A stretch of DNA of 64,000 nt from Psychrobacillus sp. FSL H8-0483 (GTDB lineage: Bacteria; Bacillota; Bacilli; Bacillales_A; Planococcaceae), in NCBI RefSeq assembly GCF_038637725.1, contig NZ_CP152052.1:789501-853500 (forward strand). The letters run 5' to 3'. The position numbers and the translations under genes are program-made. Below, one piece after another: positions 17,536 through 26,466 of this stretch (position 1 is the first letter of the stretch; every line of letters starts with the position of its first letter). Under the pieces are notes generated by a model. It ran no database searches. It saw only the letters and a list, made by a program, of their open reading frames with translations, and was not told where the DNA came from.

Positions 17536-17654
17536 CAGTTTATAAATAGGTTTAGTTGATTAGTAGTTGGATAGAAAAAGCTAAAAATCTAATCAAGTAC
17601 TAGACAACTAAAAAACCACAAACAATAAATTTAAATTAAAGTGAGGGAATATAA

Positions 17655-18335
17655 TTGTCATATTTAATAGTTGTTGCGCATCCAGATGATGAGGTTTTAG
17701 GAGCGGGAGCCACAATGTACAAACTTGCTAAACAAGGATATTCAGTGAATGTTTGTATATTATCGGGAGAAGTGAATGCAAGAAATTTCCGCCCTTCTTC
17801 CAATGAACTTGATGAGGATGTGAATAACTCTATGGATATAATTGGCGTTGATAGAGTCATTAAAGGTCATTTTCCGAACATAGAGTTTAACAATACGGGA
17901 CATATAAAACTTGTTGAGTTTATAGAGAAAGCAATTCTTGAAACAAATGCGGATGTAGTATTTACTCATCATCCAGCAGATTTAAATAATGACCATCTAC
18001 ATACATCTCTTGCTTGCCAGGCCGCAGTGAGATTATTCCAAAGAAGAAGTGATGTAAAGCCGTTAAAAGAGCTTCTTTTCATGGAAGTTCCATCTTCAAC
18101 TGAGTGGGGATTAAATAAAGCGATGAACCAGTTTTCTCCAAATACCTTTATTGAAGTTGGTGAACTAAGTGTCGATAAAAAGATAGAAGCCCTTGCTCAA
18201 TATCGTGGAGTTATGAGAGATTATCCTCATCCGAGAAGTAACGAAGTTATTAAAGGTCTTTCCGCTTACCGTGGTGGACAAGCCGGTATGGTCTATGCCG
18301 AAGCATTTGAAAGTGTATTCAGACGGGGATTCTAA
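17655..18335 (+). CDS. PIG-L/LmbE-family deacetylase
   Basis: This 226-residue protein starts at TTG after GTGAGGG. The zinc-site motif AHPDDE is at residues 8-13, and a second metal-ligand region is HHPADLNNDH. The PIG-L family removes acetyl groups from N-acetylated sugars. It is the first gene of the variable segment after the pgi/galU scar, 21 bases before a formyltransferase gene. The two could act in series, freeing an amine on an N-acetylamino sugar and then formylating it. The coupling is inference. Confidence 0.88.
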   Translation: MSYLIVVAHPDDEVLGAGATMYKLAKQGYSVNVCILSGEVNARNFRPSSNELDEDVNNSMDIIGVDRVIKGHFPNIEFNNTGHIKLVEFIEKAILETNADVVFTHHPADLNNDHLHTSLACQAAVRLFQRRSDVKPLKELLFMEVPSSTEWGLNKAMNQFSPNTFIEVGELSVDKKIEALAQYRGVMRDYPHPRSNEVIKGLSAYRGGQAGMVYAEAFESVFRRGF

Positions 18336-18356
18336 TGTCAGAAAGGGAGATCTAGA

Positions 18357-19184
18357 TTGAAGAAAAAAATCGCTTTTGCAACTTGTGTTCAATTAGGATT
18401 AAGCTGCATTGAAGAGATATATCGTATTGGTGGTATCCCTGACTTGCTTATTACACTTAAGGATGAAAAGGCGAAGAATAAATCAGGAAGAATAAACCTT
18501 GATAAGATTGCTTACGAAAATAGTGCTCCGCTCTTAAAAGTTGATAATATCAATGATCAACAAGTTCTTAATGAATTGAAAGAACGTCAAATCGATTGGC
18601 TATTTATTATTGGTTGGTCACAAATTGCTAAGAAAGAACTTCTTGAAACACCTTCTTATGGTTGTATTGGAATGCACCCTACCTTATTACCAATTGGTAG
18701 GGGACGAGCAGCAATACCCTGGGCAATTATTAAAGGTATAAAAGAGACTGGTGTAACGATGTTTAAGTTAGATGAAGGTGTTGATACAGGTGATATTATT
18801 GGACAAGGCGTCATCGAACTAGATGAAAACACAACAGCAACGAAGCTTTATAAAGAAGTTGATGATATGCATATCTCCCTTATGTCAAAGTATTGGGATA
18901 GTATTGTAAATAACGATATTGTACTTACAAAACAAAATGAAGTTAATGCGACTGAATGGCCGGGAAGAAAGCCAGAAGACGGTGAGATTTTTAGTAGTTT
19001 GACAATGGATGAAGCTAGTAAATTAGTAAGAGCAGTAACATATCCATATCCAGGTGCTTTTTATAATAGAGGGAATAATACATACAGAATATGGTCAGCT
19101 AAAACGAGTAAAGATGAAGGTGTAATAGAACTTAGCGATGGATATTTGACACCCATGGATTATGAAGTAGAGGTAAAGCTATGA
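18357..19184 (+). CDS. Formyltransferase of the methionyl-tRNA/sugar N-formyltransferase family
   Basis: This 275-residue protein has a TTG start after AAAGGGAGA. The formyltransferase fold is shown by FIIGWSQIAKKELL, then GMHPTLLPIGRGRAAIPWAI and DEGVDTGDIIGQG. These match the conserved N..HPSLLP.+RG..P+.WAI and D.G.DTG motifs. It is shorter than Fmt and sits among sugar genes, so sugar-nucleotide N-formylation using N10-formyl-tetrahydrofolate is likely. The usual HP(S)LLP motif has Thr in place of Ser. It overlaps the next gene by four bases (ATGA), showing translational coupling. Confidence 0.85.
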   Translation: MKKKIAFATCVQLGLSCIEEIYRIGGIPDLLITLKDEKAKNKSGRINLDKIAYENSAPLLKVDNINDQQVLNELKERQIDWLFIIGWSQIAKKELLETPSYGCIGMHPTLLPIGRGRAAIPWAIIKGIKETGVTMFKLDEGVDTGDIIGQGVIELDENTTATKLYKEVDDMHISLMSKYWDSIVNNDIVLTKQNEVNATEWPGRKPEDGEIFSSLTMDEASKLVRAVTYPYPGAFYNRGNNTYRIWSAKTSKDEGVIELSDGYLTPMDYEVEVKL

Positions 19185-19834
19185 AAGAAAAGAAAGTTCA
19201 AAAACTAATAAAGCGTGTCTTTGATATTGTTGCTTCTTTACTAGTACTTGTATCTTTCCTTCCTGTTTGGGTAATAGTTGCTTTGTTTATAAAGATTACT
19301 TCTACCGGTCCTATATTTTTCTTGCAAGATCGCCCTGGTCTGAACAAAAAGATTTTTAAAGTATACAAATTTCGAACGATGAAACCCGGGTCAGAAAAAA
19401 TGGTTAAGGGTCATGAAGTAATGAAAGACGACAATCGGATTACTACAATTGGCAAGTTTCTAAGAAGAAGCAAATTGGATGAAATACCACAAGTGCTTAA
19501 CGTGTTGAAGGGTGAAATGAGTCTTGTTGGTCCAAGACCTGAGAGAGTAGAATCACTAAGTGATTATACAAATGAAATGTCTAAAAGACTTTATATGAAT
19601 CCAGGAATGTCTGGATTGGCGCAAGTAAGTGGTAATATATATCTATCATTAGAAGATCGTTATAAATTGGATGTTTATTATGTAGAACAATATAGTTTGT
19701 GGCTTGATTTGAGGATTATTATAAGGACCATCGGTGTTGTTTTATTTGGAGAAGAGAAGTATGTTGATAAGTGCTTAGTTGAGATTAATTTAGGATTTAC
19801 AGAAGTAGCAGGTACTAAAGAGGAGAATGCATAA
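19181..19834 (+). CDS. Initiating sugar-phosphate transferase (bacterial sugar transferase family, EpsL/WbaP/PglC type)
   Basis: This 217-residue protein has an N-terminal membrane segment (about 15-37) and the family motifs KRVFDIVAS, KVYKFRTM, KLDEIPQVLNVLKG, SLVGPRPE and PGMSGLAQVSG. It transfers a sugar phosphate from a UDP-sugar to undecaprenyl phosphate and so starts each repeat unit on the inner membrane face. Small size and lack of a long N-terminal region place it with the PglC/EpsL monotopic type, which fits a 6-deoxy diamino or N-acetylamino sugar as first residue. Confidence 0.93.
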   Translation: MKEKKVQKLIKRVFDIVASLLVLVSFLPVWVIVALFIKITSTGPIFFLQDRPGLNKKIFKVYKFRTMKPGSEKMVKGHEVMKDDNRITTIGKFLRRSKLDEIPQVLNVLKGEMSLVGPRPERVESLSDYTNEMSKRLYMNPGMSGLAQVSGNIYLSLEDRYKLDVYYVEQYSLWLDLRIIIRTIGVVLFGEEKYVDKCLVEINLGFTEVAGTKEENA

Positions 19835-20713
19835 ATGAAAAAGATACTTATAACAGGAGTTAATAGTTATATAGGTACTTCATTTCAAAAATGGGTTTTA
19901 CAATATCCTGATATGTATTCGGTAGATTTTATTAGTATAAGAGATGATCATTGGAAGGAAAGCTCATTCTCTGGATACGATATCATTTTTCATACAGCAG
20001 CAATTGTTCATGTTAAAGAAAACGATACACTTAAGTATTTTAAAGTTAATAGAGATATAACAATTGAGTTAGCTAATAAGGCGAAAGATGAAGGTGTGAA
20101 GCAATTCATATTTTTAAGTACTATGGGGATTTATGGTAATGAAACAGGTTATATTACTGAAGAAACAATACCAATACCAAAGACTCCATATGCCCAGTCA
20201 AAATATGAAGCTGAACAGCTTCTGTTAAATCTTAACACTACTGATTTTAACGTAGCTATTCTTCGACCACCGATTGTCTATGGAAAGGATTGTCCTGGGA
20301 ACTACGCTAGACTAGCAAATATGGTTATAAAGCTACCGATTTTTCCTAAAATAGAAAATAAGCGTAGTATGCTATATATTGATAATTTATCTGAATTTAT
20401 TAGGATATTAATAGATAATAACCAAGGTGGTATATATTTTCCGCAAAATAAGGATTATGTGAATACTGCTGATTTAGTAAGGCTTATTGCAATAGCCCAT
20501 GGCAAGGAAATTAGAGTATCTAGTATTTTTAACTGCGGGGTTGAAATAGGACTTAAACTGTCAGGAACTTTAAGGAAGGTATTCGGGACATTTGTTTATG
20601 ATAAAGGAATCTCGGGCGGACCGTTATATACGATAAATGGAAAAAAAGTAGATTATGAGACTGTGTCATTTGAAAAATCGATCATAGTTACTGAAAAGAA
20701 TATAGGTGGTTAA
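19835..20713 (+). CDS. NAD-dependent sugar-nucleotide epimerase/dehydratase (extended SDR)
   Basis: This 292-residue protein starts right after the previous stop, with GAGGAG as ribosome site. The Rossmann motif ITGVNSYIGTS (variant of GxxGxxG) is at the N-terminus, and the catalytic YAQSK (YxxxK) is near residue 115. It likely modifies the 4-keto sugar made by the upstream dehydratase or acts as a 4-epimerase/4-reductase. This is the usual partner of the initiating transferase in FucNAc or QuiNAc pathways. The precise reaction cannot be read from the sequence. Confidence 0.85.
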   Translation: MKKILITGVNSYIGTSFQKWVLQYPDMYSVDFISIRDDHWKESSFSGYDIIFHTAAIVHVKENDTLKYFKVNRDITIELANKAKDEGVKQFIFLSTMGIYGNETGYITEETIPIPKTPYAQSKYEAEQLLLNLNTTDFNVAILRPPIVYGKDCPGNYARLANMVIKLPIFPKIENKRSMLYIDNLSEFIRILIDNNQGGIYFPQNKDYVNTADLVRLIAIAHGKEIRVSSIFNCGVEIGLKLSGTLRKVFGTFVYDKGISGGPLYTINGKKVDYETVSFEKSIIVTEKNIGG

Positions 20714-20716
20714 ATT

Positions 20717-21994
20717 ATGGGGAAGAAGACAGATTTCAAGAATATATGGGTTTTTCATCACTATGCTACACCGCCAACAATGAATGGTTTTACAAGGCCT
20801 TATAACTTTGCAACAAATATGAACGATAAAAATTATAAGACTACAGTCTTTGCTGCGTCTTACCTTCATTTTTCAGACATAAATTTAATAAGTGATAAAA
20901 CTCCATATGTTGTAGAAAATCACTCAGAGGTTTCTTTTGTATTTGTAAATACACCTTCCTCAGGTAAAAATTCTTTGGCTAGAATAAAAAATATGGCTTC
21001 TTATTATAAAAAATTGTTTAGTGTAGCAAAAAATTACTCTGATAGTTATGGCAAACCTGATGTTATTATTGCCTCATCCCCGCACCCTTTAGCCATGGTT
21101 GCTGGAATTAAAATTGCAAAAAAACTCAATGTTCCTTGTATTTGTGAAATTCGAGACTTGTGGCCAGAAGCAATATTTGCCTTTGGAAAAACTAAAGAAA
21201 CAAGTATTTTAGGTAGACTTCTAATAGCTGGAGAACATTGGATTTACAAAAGAGCAGATGCATTAGTGTTTTTAAAAGAAGGAGATACGGACTATCTCAA
21301 AGATAGAAATTGGGCAACAGAACAAGGTGGGGAAATTGACTTAAATAAATGTCATTACATTAATAATGGTGTTGATATTGCTGCATTTAACAGGCAGATT
21401 GAAAATAATATTTTAAAAGATAAAGACTTACTTAGTGGTAAGTTTAATGCTGTTTATACAGGTGCAATACGTCCTATTAATAATGTAGAGAATATTCTCG
21501 ATGCGGCTAGGTTATTAAAAGAACACGAAAACATTCAATTTTTAATTTATGGTGACGGGAATCAATTAGAATCTTTGAAGAAGCGTGTAAAGGACGAAGG
21601 ATTAACTAATGTTAAGATGAAGGGATATATAGATAAGAAATATATCCCTTTTGTGTTGAGCAAATCATCAGTTAACATATTGAATTATTCTCAAACTAAA
21701 TATAATTGGTCGAGAGGGAATAGTTCAAACAAGTTGTTTGAATATATGGCATCTGGTAAGCCTATTATATCAACTGTTCAAATGGGGTATAGTCCATTAG
21801 AAAAATATAATTGCGGGTTATCATTAACTAGGGATACCCCAGAAGATTTAGCAAATGTTATTATGCGTATTTATGACATGTCTAAAGAAGTGTACAGTGA
21901 AATGAGTGAAAATGCTAAGAACGGGGCGCGAGAATTTGAATATAAAGTATTAACCCAAAAATTGATTTCAGTAATGGAGAATTTTAATTCATGA
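20717..21994 (+). CDS. Glycosyltransferase family 4 (WbuB-like)
   Basis: This 425-residue GT-B fold enzyme has an N-terminal HHYATPPTMNGFTRPYNFA and an acceptor-domain segment IIASSPHPLAMVAG, followed by CEIRDLWPEA, as in WbuB-type transferases. The donor-domain E..E motif region near 345-360 is SNKLFEYMASGKPIIST. It adds the second or later sugar to the lipid-linked repeat unit in the cytoplasm. WbuB-type enzymes often transfer N-acetyl-fucosamine, which would agree with the dehydratase and epimerase upstream. It overlaps the next gene by four bases. Confidence 0.9.
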   Translation: MGKKTDFKNIWVFHHYATPPTMNGFTRPYNFATNMNDKNYKTTVFAASYLHFSDINLISDKTPYVVENHSEVSFVFVNTPSSGKNSLARIKNMASYYKKLFSVAKNYSDSYGKPDVIIASSPHPLAMVAGIKIAKKLNVPCICEIRDLWPEAIFAFGKTKETSILGRLLIAGEHWIYKRADALVFLKEGDTDYLKDRNWATEQGGEIDLNKCHYINNGVDIAAFNRQIENNILKDKDLLSGKFNAVYTGAIRPINNVENILDAARLLKEHENIQFLIYGDGNQLESLKKRVKDEGLTNVKMKGYIDKKYIPFVLSKSSVNILNYSQTKYNWSRGNSSNKLFEYMASGKPIISTVQMGYSPLEKYNCGLSLTRDTPEDLANVIMRIYDMSKEVYSEMSENAKNGAREFEYKVLTQKLISVMENFNS

Positions 21995-23844
21995 AAAAAA
22001 TAGCTAAAACAGTATTAACTGAATATGGAGTAAAGTGGACAATCAATCGAGCGTTATATTCAGCTAAACTTAAAACGATGTCTGCAATTCCTGTTACGGA
22101 AAAGCTTTATGAAAGAAATGTAAAGGTGACGAGAATTGATATATTCGATTTTGATGTTTTTTCAATTATGGCCTTTTTATGGGGGTTATCGGAAGAAAAA
22201 AAAGCAGAAATAATTTCTGTTGCTGATAAAGCCATCGATGGGGTTGTTACTGGTTTTTCTTCAATTAATCTTGATTATGGAAAACCGATTAATTGGCACT
22301 TTAATCCGTTAACGGGATTGGAAAGCAAAAAACATGTTAAGTGGTATGAAATACCGGATTTTGATAGTGAATTAGGAGATATAAAAGTTGTTTGGGAAGC
22401 ATCACGATTTACACATTTCTTTTATTTTGTTAGAGCATATTTGTTGTCTGGTGATATGAAATATTATAGAGCATTTTCAGAACAGCTAAAGGATTGGCTG
22501 AAAAATAACCCCTATCCTTATGGTGCTAACTTTAAATGTGGGCAAGAATGTACTCTTCGTATGATAAATCTACTTATGGCTTATTCAGTTTTTAAGAGTT
22601 GCGAAGTAACTACTAAGGAAGACTCAGATAATGTAACGACACTAGTAGAGGTATGTTATAAGAAGGTGCTATCAAACTTTTTTTATGCACATAAATGTAT
22701 TAAAAACAATCATACCTTTTCAGAAATTTGTGGTTTAATTGTTGGGGCTTGGTGTTGTGAAGATGAGTTAGCAGTTAAAAAGGCCTATATATTTCTTGAT
22801 AAAGAAATTCGAAATCAGTTTCTCCCTGATGGAGGTTTTACACAATATTCATTTAACTATCATAGATTCACCCTTCAAATAATTGAGTGTGTTTATAAAC
22901 TAAGTGAAAAAACTCAGTTGTATATTACTGAACAAGAAAGAATAAAAAGTAGCGTGCTTTTATTGTATCAGGTTCAAAATGATAACGGAGACGTTCCAAA
23001 CTATGGATCAAATGACGGAGCACTAATATTCCCAGTAACATCTTGTGGTTATCGTGATTTTCGTCCAGTTTTAAATACGATGTACTCATTAATTGAGGGA
23101 AAAAGACTCTATGAATCTGGTGATTATGATGAAGAACTATTATGGTTTGGTAGTAGAAGAAAGTTACCATTTGAAAAAGTATTACGCAAAACTTCTTCCT
23201 ATGATGAATCTGGCTTTTATAAATTTCACCATGATAATGGCTTTTTGATGACTAGCCTACAAAATTTCAAATCCAGACCTGCTCACATGGATCAACTCCA
23301 TATTGATTTATGGCATAAAGGGGTAAATATCCTTTGCGACAGTGGTACTCATTCTTATGCTAGTAATCTAGGTAAAGAACTTACTTCTACATCAGGTCAT
23401 AATACCGTAAAAATTTCTGGTATTGAGCAGATGAATAAAATAGGTGCATTTTTAGTAATAGACTGGACAAAACGAAAAGATGTCCATTTTGATAATACCT
23501 CTTTTAAAGGGACTATGGTTTCAAAGAATGGCTATGAACATAGCAGATTTATTGAAAAATATGAACAGGGTTATTTGATTACTGATGATATATACGGTGC
23601 AGGGGAGTACAGTGATTTTTATTTTCACACCCCATGTGATGTCAAAATAAATAAATCTGGTTTTGAAATATACCATGAAAATCATCTCATGTGTAAGGTT
23701 TTAACTAATGGTCTTGTAGAAGTAGAAAAGGCTTTTAGAAGTTTGTATTATTTAAAAAAAGAAGAGATAAATTGCGTGACAATTAGAAGTGCTATAACCC
23801 AAAATAGATGTAATATGAAGTTTAATATAAAGCTAATTAACTAA
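21991..23844 (+). CDS. Heparinase II/III-family polysaccharide lyase in the capsule cluster
   Basis: This 617-residue protein has an alpha-helical (alpha/alpha toroid) N-terminal domain (about 70-360; NWHFNPLTG, W.ASRF.HF) and a heparinase II/III beta-sandwich domain (about 390-610; RPAHMDQLHIDLWHKG, then CDSGTHSY). No signal peptide is visible. Members inside exopolysaccharide clusters are thought to trim or release polymer chains. Others degrade uronate-containing glycans. Its presence beside a UDP-ManNAc-type dehydrogenase implies that the polymer contains a uronic acid. Translation is coupled to the preceding glycosyltransferase. Confidence 0.85.
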   Translation: MKKIAKTVLTEYGVKWTINRALYSAKLKTMSAIPVTEKLYERNVKVTRIDIFDFDVFSIMAFLWGLSEEKKAEIISVADKAIDGVVTGFSSINLDYGKPINWHFNPLTGLESKKHVKWYEIPDFDSELGDIKVVWEASRFTHFFYFVRAYLLSGDMKYYRAFSEQLKDWLKNNPYPYGANFKCGQECTLRMINLLMAYSVFKSCEVTTKEDSDNVTTLVEVCYKKVLSNFFYAHKCIKNNHTFSEICGLIVGAWCCEDELAVKKAYIFLDKEIRNQFLPDGGFTQYSFNYHRFTLQIIECVYKLSEKTQLYITEQERIKSSVLLLYQVQNDNGDVPNYGSNDGALIFPVTSCGYRDFRPVLNTMYSLIEGKRLYESGDYDEELLWFGSRRKLPFEKVLRKTSSYDESGFYKFHHDNGFLMTSLQNFKSRPAHMDQLHIDLWHKGVNILCDSGTHSYASNLGKELTSTSGHNTVKISGIEQMNKIGAFLVIDWTKRKDVHFDNTSFKGTMVSKNGYEHSRFIEKYEQGYLITDDIYGAGEYSDFYFHTPCDVKINKSGFEIYHENHLMCKVLTNGLVEVEKAFRSLYYLKKEEINCVTIRSAITQNRCNMKFNIKLIN

Positions 23845-23865
23845 GAAAAGAAAGGAAGTTTATTC

Positions 23866-25086
23866 ATGATTAATATTATTGGGCTTGGGTATATAGGTTT
23901 ACCAACAGCTCTTATGTTTGCAAAAAGTGGATTAAAAGTAGTAGGAACTGATTACAACGGTAATTTAGTAAGTTCATTAATAGAAGGTAGGCTTACATTT
24001 GAAGAAGAGGGACTAGAAGAACTATTCAATGAAGCTCTCGCTAAGGGAATTGAATTTACTACCGAATACCAGAAGACACATACTTATATTATTTCGGTTC
24101 CAACTCCTTATATAAAAGAAAGTAAGAAACTTGATCCAAAGTATGTTATCTCTGCAGTGAATAGTGTTCTTGATGTTTGTGAAAAGGGTGCAGCTTTAAT
24201 TGTTGAGTCTACTGTTTCACCAGGAACTATTGATAAATACGTACGTCCTGAAATTGAAAAAAGAGGTCTTGTTATTGGAGAAGACATTCATTTGTTACAT
24301 GCTCCGGAAAGAATTATACCTGGAAACATGATTTATGAACTTGAGTACAATTCAAGAACGATTGGCGCAGATAATTCAGAAATTGGAGAGAAGATTAAAG
24401 GGCTATATTTGAATTTCTGTAAAGCAGAAATTGTTGTGACTGATATAAGATCAGCGGAAATGTCTAAGGTAGTAGAAAATACTTATCGTGATATTAATAT
24501 TGCCTTTGCTAATGAGTTGGCAAAAATTTGTCATACAGACAATATGGATGTTTATGAGATTATTCGCATTGCAAATATGCATCCACGAGTTAATATCATG
24601 CAACCCGGACCTGGAGTTGGGGGGCATTGCATCTCAGTGGATCCGTGGTTCTTAGTTGGAGATTACCCAGATCTAACAAATCTTATTTTGACTGCGCGTA
24701 AAGTTAACGATTCGATGCCAAGGCATGTATTAGGACGAATCAGAGATATCATGAGAGAACATAACATTAAAGATATATCCAAAGTTGGTCTATACGGGTT
24801 GGCTTATAAAGAAAATGTTGATGACACAAGAGAAAGCCCTACACATCAATTATTAGAAAGAATGGATGAACACTTAGCTTTTGGTGTTAAAGTGTTTGAC
24901 CCATTTTTAAAGGAAAGAATTATAGATCATCAGTTTATGAACTTTGAAGACTTTCTAAATGAAATAGAAGTTCTCGTGATAATGGTAGGACACGATCATA
25001 TTAAAAACAATACGGATATCATAAAGGACAAGATTGTTCTGGATACTAAAAATATTTGTTTATTCGATGGTGTTTATAAGTTGTAG
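23866..25086 (+). CDS. UDP-N-acetyl-D-mannosamine dehydrogenase (WecC-like)
   Basis: This 406-residue member of the UDP-glucose/GDP-mannose dehydrogenase family has the N-terminal Rossmann motif GLGYIGLPTA and the catalytic cysteine C255 in GGHCISVDPWFL. The DPWFL ending and the segment PGPGVGGHC are characteristic of WecC/CapL, rather than of UDP-glucose dehydrogenase. It oxidises UDP-ManNAc to UDP-ManNAcA with two NAD. The partner 2-epimerase (WecB/MnaA) that supplies UDP-ManNAc is not in this window and must be encoded elsewhere. Confidence 0.9.
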   Translation: MINIIGLGYIGLPTALMFAKSGLKVVGTDYNGNLVSSLIEGRLTFEEEGLEELFNEALAKGIEFTTEYQKTHTYIISVPTPYIKESKKLDPKYVISAVNSVLDVCEKGAALIVESTVSPGTIDKYVRPEIEKRGLVIGEDIHLLHAPERIIPGNMIYELEYNSRTIGADNSEIGEKIKGLYLNFCKAEIVVTDIRSAEMSKVVENTYRDINIAFANELAKICHTDNMDVYEIIRIANMHPRVNIMQPGPGVGGHCISVDPWFLVGDYPDLTNLILTARKVNDSMPRHVLGRIRDIMREHNIKDISKVGLYGLAYKENVDDTRESPTHQLLERMDEHLAFGVKVFDPFLKERIIDHQFMNFEDFLNEIEVLVIMVGHDHIKNNTDIIKDKIVLDTKNICLFDGVYKL

Positions 25087-25230
25087 AGCAATGGTTGACT
25101 ATGAATTGCAATGAAAAACTATTATGTGCTTTCAATAAAGTTTAAATATAGAGGGGCAATGAGAATACCAAAATAAGGTGGAAGTGCAAGAATTTTAGCC
25201 AAAATTAATCAATATGGCAAGAAAGGAATT

Positions 25231-26367
25231 ATGAATTTGAGTATTGTATTTATTATTCCATATGTACCAATTCCTAGAATGGTTAAGCGGATAAAGACAT
25301 CATCTTCCATAGATAATACTTCAGTAATATTTTGGGACAGAGGCACTGATGAAATTACGAATTTAGATTTACCTTCCAATGCGGAGATTCACCATATTAA
25401 AGAGAAAGCAAATGAAGGCCAACCATTGAAAAGACTTGGTGCTACATTTCGTTTTAGTAGGAAAGCTTTTTCAATCTTAAAAACTGAAAATCCAACATGT
25501 ATCCATGTAACTAAAACTGATATGTTGCTTTTAGTCTGGTTGTTTTGTATTACAAGAAAAAAACGACCATCCGTAATATATGAGGTAAGTGATATTCATG
25601 TAATGGCTTTTAATAATTCTAAATCTTTATTTAAGAAAGTAATAAAATTGTGTTTATATATTTTAGAACGTATTGGCATGAGTGTAGTAGATCGATTAAT
25701 AATTACCTCTGAGTCCTTTTGGAATGCATATTATAAGCGTCTAATTCCAAAAAGAAATGTATTATTTTTACCTAATACCCCACGCGAGTCTATATTTAAA
25801 AGCTACAAGCCTAAAGAAGGAGGTAGATTCCGAATTGGTTTTATTGGGAAGGTTCGGTATAAGGAACAACTTAAATTATTGATAGATGCTTCAGAAAGAG
25901 CTGATATTGATATTTTAATTGCAGGAAATGGAGTTGATCTAAGTGAAATCACTGATTATTGTAGAGGTAAGCAAAATATAATTATCTATGGTCCTTACAA
26001 ATATGAAGAAGAGATAGCTACCCTATACAGTGAGGTAGATTGTATATATTCTATGTATGATACAAAGATTCAAAATGTCCGTATTGCATTGCCTAATCGA
26101 CTTTATGAGGCTGCAATATGTGGATTACCACTTATTGTATCTAAAGAAACTGAACTATCAAATATAGTTGAGAAAGAAGTACTGGGAGTATCTGTAGCTG
26201 ATGGTAACATTAATGAATTGACTAATGCTTTATTAAAACTAAAAAATGACTTTTTCTTGCGAAGAGAGATAAAAGAAAATTGTAGGTCTTTTTATCTTAA
26301 GTGGAAATATGATGTTGTAAATCAAAAACTTATTGATACATTTAAGGAACTTACTAAAAAAGTATAA
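25231..26367 (+). CDS. Glycosyltransferase (GT-B, family 4-like)
   Basis: This 378-residue protein starts at the ATG after AAGAAAGGAATT. The donor domain is recognisable: RIGFIGKVRYKEQL, then AGNGVDLSEI and LPNRLYEAAICGLPLIVSKETEL, the last matching the family-4 E..A.G.P.I motif. The N-terminal acceptor domain is poorly conserved. It probably adds a sugar to the lipid-linked repeat unit. With only one other glycosyltransferase plus the initiating enzyme, the repeat unit is probably a trisaccharide. A 144-base gap without a visible promoter precedes it. Confidence 0.82.
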   Translation: MNLSIVFIIPYVPIPRMVKRIKTSSSIDNTSVIFWDRGTDEITNLDLPSNAEIHHIKEKANEGQPLKRLGATFRFSRKAFSILKTENPTCIHVTKTDMLLLVWLFCITRKKRPSVIYEVSDIHVMAFNNSKSLFKKVIKLCLYILERIGMSVVDRLIITSESFWNAYYKRLIPKRNVLFLPNTPRESIFKSYKPKEGGRFRIGFIGKVRYKEQLKLLIDASERADIDILIAGNGVDLSEITDYCRGKQNIIIYGPYKYEEEIATLYSEVDCIYSMYDTKIQNVRIALPNRLYEAAICGLPLIVSKETELSNIVEKEVLGVSVADGNINELTNALLKLKNDFFLRREIKENCRSFYLKWKYDVVNQKLIDTFKELTKKV

Positions 26368-26466
26368 TTAAATAAATTTAAGCTTTAACTACAAAGAGTA
26401 GGTAGTATTCTTGATAATATAAGCTTTATAAATGGATTCAAGTGTTATTTTATTAGGAGCGATGAA

